Source of the DNA: Pseudoalteromonas sp. S16_S37
GTDB lineage: Bacteria; Pseudomonadota; Gammaproteobacteria; Enterobacterales; Alteromonadaceae
Direction of reading: 5' to 3'
DNA length: 64,000 bases
Assembly: GCF_014694405.1 (NCBI RefSeq)
Contig: NZ_JAAUWV010000014.1
Span: 19,670-83,669 of the forward strand
A model generated the notes under the pieces. That model was given only the letters and a program-made list of their open reading frames with translations. It was not told the origin of the DNA and made no database searches. Shown one piece after another: positions 55,636-64,000 of this stretch. Every line of letters starts with the position of its first letter. Positions within the stretch are counted from its first letter, which is position 1. A program made the translations under genes and the position numbers.

Positions 55636-57807
55636 ATGATGTTTGCTGAAGTTGCCATTAAAGTGCCTTTATTTCGCACTTTTGATTATCGCATACCTGA
55701 TAATACCGACGTTAAAGTGGGAAGTCGTGTCAAAGTTCCTTTTGGTAATCGCAAGCTGTTAGCCATTGTTATTGCTGTCAAACATGACACTGAGGTACCT
55801 CAGAGCAAACTAAAATCCGTTTTTGAAGTGCTAGATGACACCCCTATTTTATCCCAGCAGCATCTTAAGTTCTTACGCTTTTGCGCCCAATACTACTCCC
55901 ACCCGTTAGGTGAAACCATATTTACTGCACTTCCTGGTGCACTGCGCGATGGTGACCATCCAGATAAGACGACAGTGGCAACTTTTGCTTTAACGCAGGC
56001 TGGCAAACAATTACCAACGCTTAGAGCCAAAAAGCAAATGGCTTTACTAACACAGCTTAATGAATCTGGAGAGTCGAGCTTAACAGAGCTAAAAGCGCTG
56101 GGCTTTAGTAAGCAACAAATTAATGCATTGCTCGAAAAGGGCTTAATCAGCGAACAAATAAAGCATGACACACAATGGCAAACTGAGGCCATCAACATAT
56201 CTCAAAAGCCACGGTTGAATGAAGAGCAAGCAACTGCATGCAGTGCAATCAACCAACAAAATGACTATCGCTGCTTTTTACTTGAGGGGGTTACTGGCAG
56301 TGGCAAAACAGAGGTATATCTGCAAAGCCTAGAGCGCATTATTGAAAGTGGCAAACAAGCACTTACTTTGGTTCCTGAGATAGGTTTAACTCCTCAAACC
56401 GTTAATCGTTTTAGACGCCGCTTCGCAGGCCTTCCTATTGACCTTTGGCACTCCAATCTCACTGATAATGAACGTTTACACACTTGGCGACGTGCAGAGC
56501 AAGGTAGCAGTGCGTTAGTGATAGGGACGCGATCAAGCATCTTTTTACCCTTTAAAAACTTGGGCATGATTATTGTTGATGAAGAACATGACAGCTCCTT
56601 TAAGCAACAAGAAGGGCTGCGTTATCATGCTCGAGATTTGGCAGTCTATCGCTGTGCGAATTTACAGATCCCACTGATCCTTGGTACTGCAACACCTGCA
56701 CTAGAAACATTGCAAAAAGCCATCAGTGGTAAATACCAGCTACTCACGCTATCTCAACGCGCACAAACGACCACAGACAATCAGTTTTTACTGGTCGATA
56801 TGAAAGGTCAAAAAGAGCAAGCGGGCATCGCACCAAACACCCTAAAACATATTGAAGCAACACTGAAACGCGCTAAGCAAGTGATGGTATTTTTGAATCG
56901 TCGTGGTTATGCGCCTACTTTACTATGCCATGAGTGTGGTTGGCTTAGCCAATGCCAACACTGCAGTGCAAGTGCCACTTACCATAAAGCAATGAACCGA
57001 TTGGTATGTCATCATTGTGGTGAGCAGACATTTGTTCCACCACAATGCCCCGATTGTGGTAGCACCCAAATAATGCCAACAGGGATGGGAACTGAGCAAT
57101 TAGAAGCCTTTTTTGCAGAGCGCTTTGCTGATACGCCCCTAAGTCGGATAGACCGAGATACAACAAGGCGCAAAGGTGCACTAGAAGAAGCATTAGATGA
57201 AATAAATCAAGGCGGTGCTCGCATTCTAATAGGCACGCAAATGCTCGCCAAAGGCCACCATTTCGCAGATGTAAGTCTGGTCGTCATTTTAGATGTAGAC
57301 AGTGGCTTATATTCAAGTGATTTTCGCGCCACGGAGCATATGGCGCAATTGATAACACAAGTCGCGGGACGCGCAGGGCGAAGTGGTGAAGCTGGTAAAG
57401 TGCTGCTACAAACTCACTTTCCAGAGCATCCACTTTTGCAAGACCTTGTTAATAATGGTTATCAGGACTTTGCTCGATTCGCTTTAAAAGAGCGCGAAGA
57501 GGTGCAATTGCCGCCATTTAGTCATTTAGCAATACTCAGGGCCCAAGCGACTAATGCGAAGCTCGTATTCGACTTTTTATCAGATCTTATTCCCGCTACC
57601 CCCTTCAGTGGTATACAATTGCTCGGGCCGATCCCCGCGCCCATGGAGCGACTGGCGGGTAAGTATCGTTATCAATTACATATTCAGGCTTCAGAGCGAG
57701 TTGTTTTGCACAGCTATATTAGTCAGTTAATGCAATATATTTGTGACCATAAACTGGCTAATCGAGTGCGCTGGAGCATAGACATAGATCCTATGGATAC
57801 CTACTAA
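55636..57807 (+). CDS. priA: Primosomal replication restart helicase PriA
   Basis: Restarts stalled forks by loading the primosome. I place the start at ATG 55636 (next ATG 55639 equally possible) with AAAAGG upstream; an in-frame GTG at 55612 is unlikely. About 723 aa. It has an N-terminal 3'-DNA binding domain (VALIKVPLFRTFDYRIP-type start), Walker A GVTGSGKTEVY, DEEHD motif II, and two zinc-binding Cys clusters (CHECGWLSQCQHC and CHHCGEQTFVPPQCPDC) inserted in the helicase. Gene order priA-ftsN-hslVU as in enterobacteria, without cytR. Confidence 0.95.
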   Translation: MMFAEVAIKVPLFRTFDYRIPDNTDVKVGSRVKVPFGNRKLLAIVIAVKHDTEVPQSKLKSVFEVLDDTPILSQQHLKFLRFCAQYYSHPLGETIFTALPGALRDGDHPDKTTVATFALTQAGKQLPTLRAKKQMALLTQLNESGESSLTELKALGFSKQQINALLEKGLISEQIKHDTQWQTEAINISQKPRLNEEQATACSAINQQNDYRCFLLEGVTGSGKTEVYLQSLERIIESGKQALTLVPEIGLTPQTVNRFRRRFAGLPIDLWHSNLTDNERLHTWRRAEQGSSALVIGTRSSIFLPFKNLGMIIVDEEHDSSFKQQEGLRYHARDLAVYRCANLQIPLILGTATPALETLQKAISGKYQLLTLSQRAQTTTDNQFLLVDMKGQKEQAGIAPNTLKHIEATLKRAKQVMVFLNRRGYAPTLLCHECGWLSQCQHCSASATYHKAMNRLVCHHCGEQTFVPPQCPDCGSTQIMPTGMGTEQLEAFFAERFADTPLSRIDRDTTRRKGALEEALDEINQGGARILIGTQMLAKGHHFADVSLVVILDVDSGLYSSDFRATEHMAQLITQVAGRAGRSGEAGKVLLQTHFPEHPLLQDLVNNGYQDFARFALKEREEVQLPPFSHLAILRAQATNAKLVFDFLSDLIPATPFSGIQLLGPIPAPMERLAGKYRYQLHIQASERVVLHSYISQLMQYICDHKLANRVRWSIDIDPMDTY

Positions 57808-57814
57808 GTAAGTT

Positions 57815-58339
57815 ATGGCACAACACGATTACATAAATAGAAAGCCAAAGAACAACAAAGGCGGCAAAAACACAGCCTCTAAAAAACCCTTTCCGATCAT
57901 CATGTCGCTTGCAGCATTATTGCTCGTAGGTGGGTTTGCCTATGGCCTTTGGTACATAAAACACCATGCTGAACCTGAAAAGCCAACGCCAACTCAAGCC
58001 GTTAAAAAAGAGACCCCAAAGCTGGAAAAGCCTGTGCTCAAACCATTTCTTGAAGAAATAAAAGAGCACGAGGTTAAGGTAGAAGTTAAAGAGATAAAGA
58101 GCAAAGGCCCTTATCAAATGCAATGTGGCTCTTTTAGAACTCATGAACAAGCAGAAGAAATGAAAGCCAAAATGGCATTTGCCGGCTTAATTGCTCAGAT
58201 CCGTCGCACTGAAGGCAGTAATGGAGTTTGGTATCGCGTTCGCTTAGGACCATACGATACTTTACGACAAGCTGAGAGCGACAAAAATAAACTCAAACGT
58301 ATTAAAATTGTAGGATGTGGTATTTGGGGTTGGACTTGA
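57815..58339 (+). CDS. ftsN: Cell division protein FtsN, short form
   Basis: 174-aa divisome activator. The cytoplasmic start MAQHDYINRKPKNNKGGKN parallels E. coli MAQRDYVRR and interacts with FtsA in that species. One transmembrane helix follows (IIMSLAALLLVGGFAYGLWYI, about 28-48), then a Lys/Glu/Pro-rich linker and a C-terminal SPOR domain (YQMQCGSFRTHEQAEEMKAKM, about 100-172) binding denuded peptidoglycan. It is much shorter than E. coli FtsN (319 aa) because of the linker. It lies 7 bp after priA. Confidence 0.9.
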   Translation: MAQHDYINRKPKNNKGGKNTASKKPFPIIMSLAALLLVGGFAYGLWYIKHHAEPEKPTPTQAVKKETPKLEKPVLKPFLEEIKEHEVKVEVKEIKSKGPYQMQCGSFRTHEQAEEMKAKMAFAGLIAQIRRTEGSNGVWYRVRLGPYDTLRQAESDKNKLKRIKIVGCGIWGWT

Positions 58340-58360
58340 TTTTAGCTCATTAGCCCATAT
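58335..58360 (+). promoter_or_regulatory. Candidate sigma-32 promoter of hslVU
   Basis: CTTGATT, 11 bp, then GCCCATAT, close to the heat-shock consensus CTTGAAA-N(11-16)-CCCCATNT. It overlaps the end of ftsN. The predicted transcript starts near 58368, 50 nt before hslV. Confidence 0.65.
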
Positions 58361-58381
58361 CTTCTAACAATCTCATATAAA

Positions 58382-58407
58382 AAGGCGCCAAGAGCGCCTT
58401 CGTTTTT
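58382..58407 (+). terminator. Hairpin with T run in the hslV leader
   Basis: AAGGCGC-CAAGA-GCGCCTT followed by CGTTTTT, ending 10 bp before hslV. It can terminate read-through from priA-ftsN; inside the heat-shock transcript it would be a 5' UTR stem-loop. A leader stem-loop is also reported for E. coli hslVU. Confidence 0.75.
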
Positions 58408-58417
58408 AAGGAATACT

Positions 58418-58936
58418 ATGACTACCATCGTAAGCGTACGTCGTGACAATAAAGTTGTCATTGGTGGTGATGGCCAAGTATCGCTTGGTAACACAGTAAT
58501 GAAAAGCAACGCCCGTAAAGTGCGTCGTTTGTACAACGGCAAAGTACTGGCAGGCTTTGCCGGTGGCACCGCTGATGCATTTACTTTATTTGAACGTTTT
58601 GAAAGCAAACTTGAAATGCACCAAGGTCATTTAACTAAGGCCGCGGTAGAAATGGCAAAAGATTGGCGTAGTGACAGAGCGCTGCGCAAACTTGAGGCAC
58701 TTTTGGCGGTTGCCGATGAAACAGCGTCTTTTATTATCACTGGTAACGGTGATGTCGTTCAACCAGAAAATGACCTGATAGCAATTGGCAGTGGTGGTAA
58801 TTTTGCCCAATCTGCAGCAATCGCATTGCTTGAAAATACCGATCTCAGTGCCAGAGAAATTGTCGAAAAAAGTTTAAAAATTGCAGGTGATATCTGTGTA
58901 TTTACAAACAATTTCCAAACCATAGAAGAATTGTAA
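58418..58936 (+). CDS. hslV: ATP-dependent protease HslV, proteolytic subunit
   Basis: 172-aa proteasome-beta-like peptidase. After Met removal the N-terminal nucleophile is Thr2 ([25 protein letters not shown]). The conserved [14 protein letters not shown] and [12 protein letters not shown] segments are present. It assembles with HslU, the gene 11 bp downstream. Confidence 0.97.
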   Translation: MTTIVSVRRDNKVVIGGDGQVSLGNTVMKSNARKVRRLYNGKVLAGFAGGTADAFTLFERFESKLEMHQGHLTKAAVEMAKDWRSDRALRKLEALLAVADETASFIITGNGDVVQPENDLIAIGSGGNFAQSAAIALLENTDLSAREIVEKSLKIAGDICVFTNNFQTIEEL

Positions 58937-58947
58937 GAGGAATTGCC

Positions 58948-60276
58948 ATGACTGCAATGACCCCAAGAGAAATCGTCCACGAATTAGACCAACATATTAT
59001 TGGTCAAGACAAAGCAAAAAAAGCCGTGGCTATTGCACTGCGTAACCGCTGGCGCCGTATGCAACTTGCTGACGATTTACGCGCAGAAGTTACACCGAAA
59101 AATATCCTGATGATAGGTCCAACGGGTGTCGGTAAAACTGAAATTGCCCGCCGCCTTGCTAAACTCGCCAACGCACCTTTCATTAAAGTAGAAGCCACTA
59201 AGTTCACCGAAGTGGGTTATGTTGGTAAGGAAGTTGAGTCGATCATCAAAGACTTAGTTGATATCTCATTCAAAATGACCCGTGAGCAACAGGCTAAGAA
59301 ACACCAGCATCGTGCAGAAGAAGCGGCGGAAGAGCGCATTCTTGATGCATTGTTACCACCTGCCAAAGATGCTTGGGGTGAAGCTCAACCCAGTGAAAAC
59401 AGCTCTACGCGCCAAGTGTTTCGTAAGAAGCTACGCGAAGGTCAGCTAGACGATAAAGAAATTGATATCGATGTTGCCGAGTCAGCGCCACAAGTTGAGA
59501 TCATGGCACCACCTGGTATGGAAGAAATGACCAACCAGCTACAGGGTATGTTCCAAAGTATGACTGGCCAGAAGAAGAAAAAGCGCAAACTTAAGATCAA
59601 AGATGCGTTTAAATTGCTGGTTGAAGAAGAAGCTGCTCGCATGGTTAACCCTGAAGAGCTAAAAGAACAAGCTATCTTCGCGGTTGAGCAAAACGGTATC
59701 GTGTTTATCGATGAAATAGATAAGATCTGTAAACGTGGTGAAGCCCAAGGCCCAGATGTGAGCCGAGAAGGTGTGCAACGTGACCTGCTACCTCTGATTG
59801 AAGGTTCAACCGTTAATACCAAGCATGGCATGGTCAAAACAGACCATATTCTGTTTATTGCCTCTGGTGCATTCCAAATGGCAAAACCATCGGACCTTAT
59901 TCCTGAGCTACAAGGCCGTTTACCTATTCGTGTTGAGCTAGAGGCGCTGAGCGCTGGCGACTTCAAACGTATTCTGACAGAGCCACACGCATCCCTAACT
60001 GAGCAACAAGAAGCCTTAATGAAAACCGAACAAGTTGATATTAGCTTCACCGATGATGCAATTACACGCCTTGCGGAAGCTGCATGGCAAGTAAATGAAA
60101 AAACAGAAAACATTGGTGCTCGTCGTCTTCACACCATCATGGAAAAACTGATGGAAGAGTTATCGTACGACGCGTCAGAAAAGGCAGGTGAAAGTTTTGT
60201 GATTGATGCAGCTTATGTAGAAAAGCACTTAGATGCATTAGTACAAGACGAGGACTTGTCTCGCTTTATCCTATAA
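58948..60276 (+). CDS. hslU: ATP-dependent protease ATPase HslU
   Basis: 442-aa AAA+ unfoldase feeding HslV. It starts [20 protein letters not shown], with Walker A GPTGVGKT at 57-64 and Walker [11 protein letters not shown]. The intermediate (I) domain between about 110 and 240 has an [20 protein letters not shown] stretch. The C-terminal DLSRFIL tail inserts into HslV pockets. Same operon as hslV. Confidence 0.98.
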   Translation: MTAMTPREIVHELDQHIIGQDKAKKAVAIALRNRWRRMQLADDLRAEVTPKNILMIGPTGVGKTEIARRLAKLANAPFIKVEATKFTEVGYVGKEVESIIKDLVDISFKMTREQQAKKHQHRAEEAAEERILDALLPPAKDAWGEAQPSENSSTRQVFRKKLREGQLDDKEIDIDVAESAPQVEIMAPPGMEEMTNQLQGMFQSMTGQKKKKRKLKIKDAFKLLVEEEAARMVNPEELKEQAIFAVEQNGIVFIDEIDKICKRGEAQGPDVSREGVQRDLLPLIEGSTVNTKHGMVKTDHILFIASGAFQMAKPSDLIPELQGRLPIRVELEALSAGDFKRILTEPHASLTEQQEALMKTEQVDISFTDDAITRLAEAAWQVNEKTENIGARRLHTIMEKLMEELSYDASEKAGESFVIDAAYVEKHLDALVQDEDLSRFIL

Positions 60277-60281
60277 CACAC

Positions 60282-60310
60282 ATAAAGCGGAGCTGTGTGC
60301 TCCGCTTTAT
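60282..60310 (+). terminator. Terminator-like hairpin after hslU
   Basis: ATAAAGCGGAGC-TGTGT-GCTCCGCTTTAT, perfect 12-bp stem right after the stop codon; only a short T run, so read-through into the DUF971 gene is possible. Confidence 0.7.
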
Positions 60311-60338
60311 GCCAATCCGCTTAACTAAGTGGTCTATT

Positions 60339-60710
60339 ATGTATATCGTCACCAAATTACACTACCATCAGCAAAGTAAAACGTTAGATATCGTCTTTGA
60401 CGATGCGATGCAATTCACATTAAGTTGTGAGTTCTTACGCACCCATTCACCCAGCGCTGAAGTGCAAGATCACGGTAATGGTATGAAGCTCGTGTTGGAT
60501 AAGCAAAACGTAGCTATCACTAAACTTGAGCCGGTCGGTCACTACGCTGTACGTTTGAGTTTTGATGATGGCCACAATAGCGGCTTATATAGTTGGCAAT
60601 ACGTCAGAACCTTGTCCACTGATCATCACGCTCTTTGGGAAAAGTACCAACAACGCGTTGCAAAGTACAAAGAAACCGAGCACACGGTCCCTATCAAGTT
60701 TGTACCTTAA
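60339..60710 (+). CDS. DUF971 domain protein
   Basis: About 123 aa from ATG 60339 (MYIVTKLHYHQQSKTLDIVF); an earlier ATG would run through the hslU terminator hairpin. It resembles the N-terminal domain of gamma-butyrobetaine hydroxylases. Core segments are LSCEFLRTHSPSAEVQDHG and the YAVRLSFDDGHNSGLYSWQYVRTL block. Function unknown; the gene is conserved downstream of hslVU in related genera. Confidence 0.85.
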   Translation: MYIVTKLHYHQQSKTLDIVFDDAMQFTLSCEFLRTHSPSAEVQDHGNGMKLVLDKQNVAITKLEPVGHYAVRLSFDDGHNSGLYSWQYVRTLSTDHHALWEKYQQRVAKYKETEHTVPIKFVP

Positions 60711-60736
60711 CACTCCAACAAACGCACACCTGTGTG

Positions 60737-61537
60737 CTATGGTGTGATAGTGTCCATATAGGATTCGATGATTGAAAAAAACGCCCCTTGCGGATCACAG
60801 ATCACCGCATAACGTCCAACATCCGGCACATCCGTTGGCGGCACACACACTTTTGCCCCTAACCCTGCTGCTTTTTTTGCAATCGCATCACAGTCTAAAA
60901 CAGCGAAATACATCATCCAATGAGAAGGAGTTTTTGAGCCCCAAGCGTCATTCATTTCCACCATACCTGCAAGTGCATGGTCATCATTACTAAAAATAAC
61001 ATAATCCACCCCCTGTACAGTTTGATGAATAGAATTCCAAGCAAATAGCTCACTATAGAATGCTTCTTTTACATCGCGGTTTCGGCATGCGAGTTCATGC
61101 CAATAAGGGGTATTAGCCTCAAAGGCTCGACGGCTACCAATATGCTCTTTGGCTTGCCATATCGTGATCTGTGCTCCACCTGGGTCACTAATAATGGCCA
61201 TTCTGCCTGCTTCGCCTATATCGTAGGGGCCGCGTACAAGTTTGCCACCTAATTTTTGTGCTTTATCTATAGAGGCATCAACATCTAATACAGCGACGTA
61301 GGCTTGCCAAACACTTTGCTCTCGCGCCGCTTTTTTGTCGTCATCCATTTCATACATGCCCGCGATGATATCGCCTTGTTTCTTAAAATTGGTGTAAAAA
61401 TCACCATTAGCGCTGCGTTCATCATCAAATTCCCAACCAAATAATGCACAATAAAAAGGCTTGGCAACACGCCAATCTGCAGCCCGCAATTCAGCCCAGC
61501 AAAATTCGTGGGTGTGGGCATAAGTTAATTTGCTCAT
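60737..61537 (-). CDS. Two-domain VOC family protein
   Basis: 266 aa from ATG 61537 (AAGGCGG Shine-Dalgarno; MSKLTYAHTHEFCWAELRAAD). It has tandem glyoxalase/bleomycin-resistance/dioxygenase-fold domains (about 5-125 and 135-262), each with a final strand such as MAIISDPGGAQITIW and YAVICDPQGAFFSIIE. His and Glu metal ligands are partly visible (HEFCWAEL, WHELACR). The pattern HEFCWxE...WHEL is typical of small-molecule-binding VOC proteins of unknown substrate. Divergent from the surrounding genes. Confidence 0.82.
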   Translation of the reverse strand: MSKLTYAHTHEFCWAELRAADWRVAKPFYCALFGWEFDDERSANGDFYTNFKKQGDIIAGMYEMDDDKKAAREQSVWQAYVAVLDVDASIDKAQKLGGKLVRGPYDIGEAGRMAIISDPGGAQITIWQAKEHIGSRRAFEANTPYWHELACRNRDVKEAFYSELFAWNSIHQTVQGVDYVIFSNDDHALAGMVEMNDAWGSKTPSHWMMYFAVLDCDAIAKKAAGLGAKVCVPPTDVPDVGRYAVICDPQGAFFSIIESYMDTITP

Positions 61538-61679
61538 ATTCGTCCGCCTTTTTAGAACACCTATAAGGGTGATAGTAGAAATAGCCAAAATACGCAATTG
61601 ATAACCTCAATTATATAGCGAGCTAAATTGCGTATAGTGACACAGTATATCCTAGAAGTAGGCGGCACTTTATCAATAA

Positions 61680-62345
61680 TCACTGAGCCGTTTTTGAAAC
61701 ATTATAATGGGGAGAACGAGGCCCATACAAAATACCGTTTTGCGGCTGTGCAGATAGCAGCCTTTGTGCCGCCACTTTGGATACCTCAAAACTTTTGTCA
61801 CTGACCGTTTCTATCACTTGGTCTAAAACGGCTAACAAAAGTGAAGATTGCCAATTATCATCTCTGTCTCGTTGTTCCGCACTTGATGCCCTTGCTTTAC
61901 CTTCCCATAAAATGGTACTGGTTTTTAAGTCTATAAGCCTCGCTGATACCTCTACGGCTGTTTCACTACTAATAACAGCATAAGATGTTCCATACTCTTT
62001 TATGTTTATGTACAACGCTGCATCCGCGCCAAATATCTCATACAGCTTGTTCGGCGGCACAGCATGAACATCTTCCGCTACGGGTAATCCATTCGCTTTG
62101 AACGTTTCATTTACCAGAGCTACTGGCAAAACATAGTAGCCTGACTCAGCTAAGGGCCTGGTGACATGTGATAGCAATGCATAAGGTGCTATCACTTCGT
62201 TCGAATCGTTAATTGGAGGCAACACCAGTATCGAATGAGGGTCGCTATTTCTGTAAGCACTGTAATCGTATGACGCTCTATTTGAAGCACAACCACTGAG
62301 TAATACAATTACAAAGCTCATAGAGAGAACTTTAAAAACACTCAT
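61680..62345 (-). CDS. DUF799/GNA1162-family lipoprotein
   Basis: 221-aa predicted lipoprotein (LLSGC lipobox, Cys19) of the DUF799 family, whose neisserial member is GNA1162. It has SILVLPPINDSNEVIAPYALLSHVTRPLAESGYYVLPVALVNETF and an Asp/Arg-rich AEQRDRDDNWQSSLLLAVLDQV segment. It is the last gene of a CsgG-DUF4810-DUF799 operon and overlaps the preceding gene by 4 bp. Confidence 0.86.
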   Translation of the reverse strand: MSVFKVLSMSFVIVLLSGCASNRASYDYSAYRNSDPHSILVLPPINDSNEVIAPYALLSHVTRPLAESGYYVLPVALVNETFKANGLPVAEDVHAVPPNKLYEIFGADAALYINIKEYGTSYAVISSETAVEVSARLIDLKTSTILWEGKARASSAEQRDRDDNWQSSLLLAVLDQVIETVSDKSFEVSKVAAQRLLSAQPQNGILYGPRSPHYNVSKTAQ

Positions 62346-62698
62346 TGTACTTCTCCTTTTGTATTACTTATCAGAAAATTAATGTAGTGCTCAGACTCTG
62401 GGTAATCGCGTTTTTCTTGCTCTAGGTAGTTAAAACCTTGCACTGTATTTCCTTCAAGCAAATATAAATACCCTAAATGCGCCATAATACCCGGAGCAAT
62501 CGCAACACCGCGGTTTTTTGCCGTTTGTACTGTTCGCTCTAACGTGTTTATTTGTTCGCTGATTGACACTTCATCCGCTTTAAAATAGTCATACAGGTTC
62601 TGAGAATAAGTACCGTAGTAGTAGAGCGGTTTACTTGATTCACATCCAGATAAAAGTATCACACAGAGCAAAGCTGTAAAGAGTATAAGCTTATTCAT
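62342..62698 (-). CDS. DUF4810-family lipoprotein
   Basis: 118 aa from ATG 62698 (MNKLILFTALLCVILLSGC, lipobox Cys19), with KPLYYYGTYSQNLYDYFKAD and a TPR-like GIMAHLGYLYLLEGNTVQGFNYLEQEK region. An ATG eight codons upstream overlaps the CsgG gene and would spoil the signal peptide. Middle gene of the three-lipoprotein operon. Confidence 0.85.
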   Translation of the reverse strand: MNKLILFTALLCVILLSGCESSKPLYYYGTYSQNLYDYFKADEVSISEQINTLERTVQTAKNRGVAIAPGIMAHLGYLYLLEGNTVQGFNYLEQEKRDYPESEHYINFLISNTKGEVQ

Positions 62699-62706
62699 TC
62701 GCGCCT

Positions 62707-63378
62707 CTAGTTTGGCTGCCAATCGCCTTTATCTATGCCAGTGACAAGATTATTTACAGCCTCTCTAATTGCTAAGTCGAGGACTTTACCATTCAGAGTT
62801 GCGTCGTAGCTGGCTGTACTGCCAAATCCCACAATCTCTCGGCTCGATAAACTGTATTCACCCGCCCCTTGAACGGAATAAACGACTTCAGAGGTAGAAA
62901 CATCTACAATATTTAGGTTCACTTTGGCATACGCTATCTGTGATTTACCCTTACCGAGAATGCCAAACAACTGTTTATCACCTTGCTGCTTTCTACCAAA
63001 CTCTGATACATCGCCAGTTACAACGTACTTGGCGCCCTTTATGTTTTGTGGTGCACCGGAAAAACCAGCTTCTTGTTGAAGCTCACTTAAGTTAGATCTT
63101 TCTAAAACCGTAAAGCGATTACTTTGCTGAAGATGGGTAAGTAAAATAGTCTTAGCTTGAGAGCCTAGTCTATCTACTCCATTACCAAATATACCATTTT
63201 GGAAACTGGACTGATTTTGAAACTTACCTACCGACAACTGACTCTTCTTGCCAGCATAAGAAGAGTTATAAGACTGAACTTTATTAACTTCAACGACTTG
63301 AGATGATTCAGTGGCCGCACAACCACTCAGCAATACTGATACCACTGCACCTGCGACTAAAAGTTGTTTTTGTAACAT
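62707..63378 (-). CDS. CsgG/HfaB-family lipoprotein
   Basis: 223-aa lipoprotein (VLLSGC, Cys20) of the CsgG family. It has LSVGKFQNQSSFQNGIFGNGVDRLGSQAKTILLTHLQQSNRFTVLERSNLSELQQE, then GAKYVVTGDVSEFGR and AKVNLNIVDVSTSEVVYSVQGAGEYS. It is smaller than E. coli CsgG (277 aa) and has no neighbouring curli genes. With DUF4810 and DUF799 lipoproteins it forms a conserved trio, probably an outer-membrane complex of unknown export role. Confidence 0.88.
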   Translation of the reverse strand: MLQKQLLVAGAVVSVLLSGCAATESSQVVEVNKVQSYNSSYAGKKSQLSVGKFQNQSSFQNGIFGNGVDRLGSQAKTILLTHLQQSNRFTVLERSNLSELQQEAGFSGAPQNIKGAKYVVTGDVSEFGRKQQGDKQLFGILGKGKSQIAYAKVNLNIVDVSTSEVVYSVQGAGEYSLSSREIVGFGSTASYDATLNGKVLDLAIREAVNNLVTGIDKGDWQPN

Positions 63379-63665
63379 AACTTAATCCTTATTTAATATG
63401 AGCCTTATTTAAGGCCTATAAGCCAACTATTTTACTAAAACGCTAGTATACGCTTCGCACCCAAATACGCTGTAATAGTGTGTAAATATCTGTATTGGGT
63501 AATTGACATAGATTTACGTCTGAAAATTTGACTGTAAACTGAGGAAGGAGAGTTTGTTAGATTAATTCCAAATAAAACACAGCTTAGAATGCACGATTAC
63601 AACTGTAAGTGAGTATACTAAGAAAAGACTCACTCGCTGGTATGCATAAGATGCTAGTAATATCC

Positions 63666-63881
63666 TCAAAAATAACGTTTATAACCAACAAATAAAGTTA
63701 AATTGGATTTTGACTCAGCCCAGTCATTATAATGTCCCCCAAATAACATGGCTTGGTCCGCATCGATTGTATACGTGTTCTCCAGCTCAATTTTGAAGTT
63801 ATCTTTATGTTGGTTGTACTCATTAAATAACCATTGAACTCTTAGGTTAACCTTATTATTTCCTTTTAAGTACGCAAACAA
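63666..63881 (-). pseudogene. C-terminal remnant of an outer-membrane beta-barrel protein, cut by an IS
   Basis: 72 codons of alternating beta-strand sequence ending LTLFVGYKRYF: a terminal Phe preceded by aromatic/hydrophobic alternation is the BAM recognition signature of outer-membrane proteins. The frame runs without a start straight up to the IS end at 63882 (first codons TTG TTT GCG). The N-terminal part must lie beyond the IS, outside the window. Confidence 0.75.
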
Positions 63882-64000
63882 TGAATCGCCCCGAGTTCAT
63901 CGGAGACTAGTTGTTTAAGTCAGGCTACTTTACCTGACTCTTTTAAATTATCATAGAAATCAGCTTCATATTGAGCTGGTGAAATATATCCAATAGAAGA
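63882..64000 (-). mobile_element. End of an IS3-family insertion sequence
   Basis: The element's terminal inverted repeat begins TGAATCGCCCCGAGTTCATC at 63882 (TG...CA ends). It interrupts the beta-barrel gene. The rest of the element and the target duplication partner are outside the window. Confidence 0.78.
63920..64000 (-). CDS. IS3-family transposase, C-terminal 26 residues
   Basis: The visible frame reads SSIGYISPAQYEADFYDNL and then KESGKVA and stop. IGYISPxQYE is the familiar end of the DDE transposase (OrfB) of IS3-family elements. The rest lies past 64000. Confidence 0.8.
   Translation of the reverse strand, partial: SSIGYISPAQYEADFYDNLKESGKVA

Noticed and set aside
59442..60113. 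223-codon minus-strand frame inside hslU
   Set aside because: Long only because of hslU codon bias; Cys/Ser-rich product with no start signals.
1..64000. CRISPR arrays, tRNA or rRNA genes, prophage or restriction systems
   Set aside because: No regularly spaced repeats, no recognisable tRNA/rRNA sequence and no phage or restriction-modification genes were seen.

Overview
The window is chromosomal DNA of a gammaproteobacterium, most likely order Alteromonadales and probably Pseudoalteromonas-like. Pointers are the glnA-ntrBC, polA/engB/yihI, priA-ftsN-hslVU and ilvGMEDA neighbourhoods, a lysine riboswitch, a CsrB/CsrC-type RNA beside yihI, two soluble c-type cytochromes and moderate GC. The genus is inferred from protein wording and gene order, not from a database search.

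Left third (1-24 kb): the 5' part of bipA diverges from the nitrogen block. That block has glnA behind a sigma-54 promoter with two NtrC sites, and ntrBC behind a perfect NtrC palindrome. A PLP enzyme/2-oxoglutarate dioxygenase pair and acnB follow, then a minus-strand envelope module. The module (12.4-18.3 kb) encodes a lipoprotein, a double-length DUF350 membrane protein, a membrane-anchored aminopropyltransferase, YjfI (DUF2170), a PspA/IM30 protein (YjfJ), YjfK (DUF2491) and a small protein with ribbon-helix-helix character. Two matching 19-bp palindromes sit in the middle of it. Next come a methyltransferase-yihI-DUF2489 operon, a non-coding RNA with ten GGA motifs and Gac/UvrY-type boxes upstream (CsrB/CsrC family), cytochrome c4 and engB.

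Middle (24-43 kb): polA is followed by a short, separately terminated unit of unknown nature. Then come elbB, cytochrome c5, a GAF-GAF-GGDEF protein with a degenerate EAL-like tail, rep, ubiK, carbonic anhydrase with a methyltransferase and an NMT1-type receptor, and the complete ilvGMEDA operon. The operon has a recognisable IlvL leader peptide and attenuator, plus a terminator between ilvE and ilvD.

Right third (43-64 kb): a TraB/GumN-family protein and a PilJ-type hybrid histidine kinase precede a lysine-riboswitch operon encoding DapA, DapD, a LysA-like decarboxylase and an AstE/AspA-type deacylase. That set looks like a lysine module in which the deacylase could replace DapE. Two near-identical hairpins then flank a small minus-strand cassette of unknown genes. 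Next are pldA, a short malic enzyme, a MITE-like element, rpmE and the priA-ftsN-hslV-hslU-DUF971 block with a candidate heat-shock promoter. The window ends with a CsgG-DUF4810-DUF799 lipoprotein operon and the end of an IS3-family element that has cut an outer-membrane protein gene.

Most of the window is housekeeping. The regions with accessory or poorly described content are 7.1-9.1, 12.2-20.9, 23.7-24.0, 46.2-52.0 and 61.6-64.0 kb.
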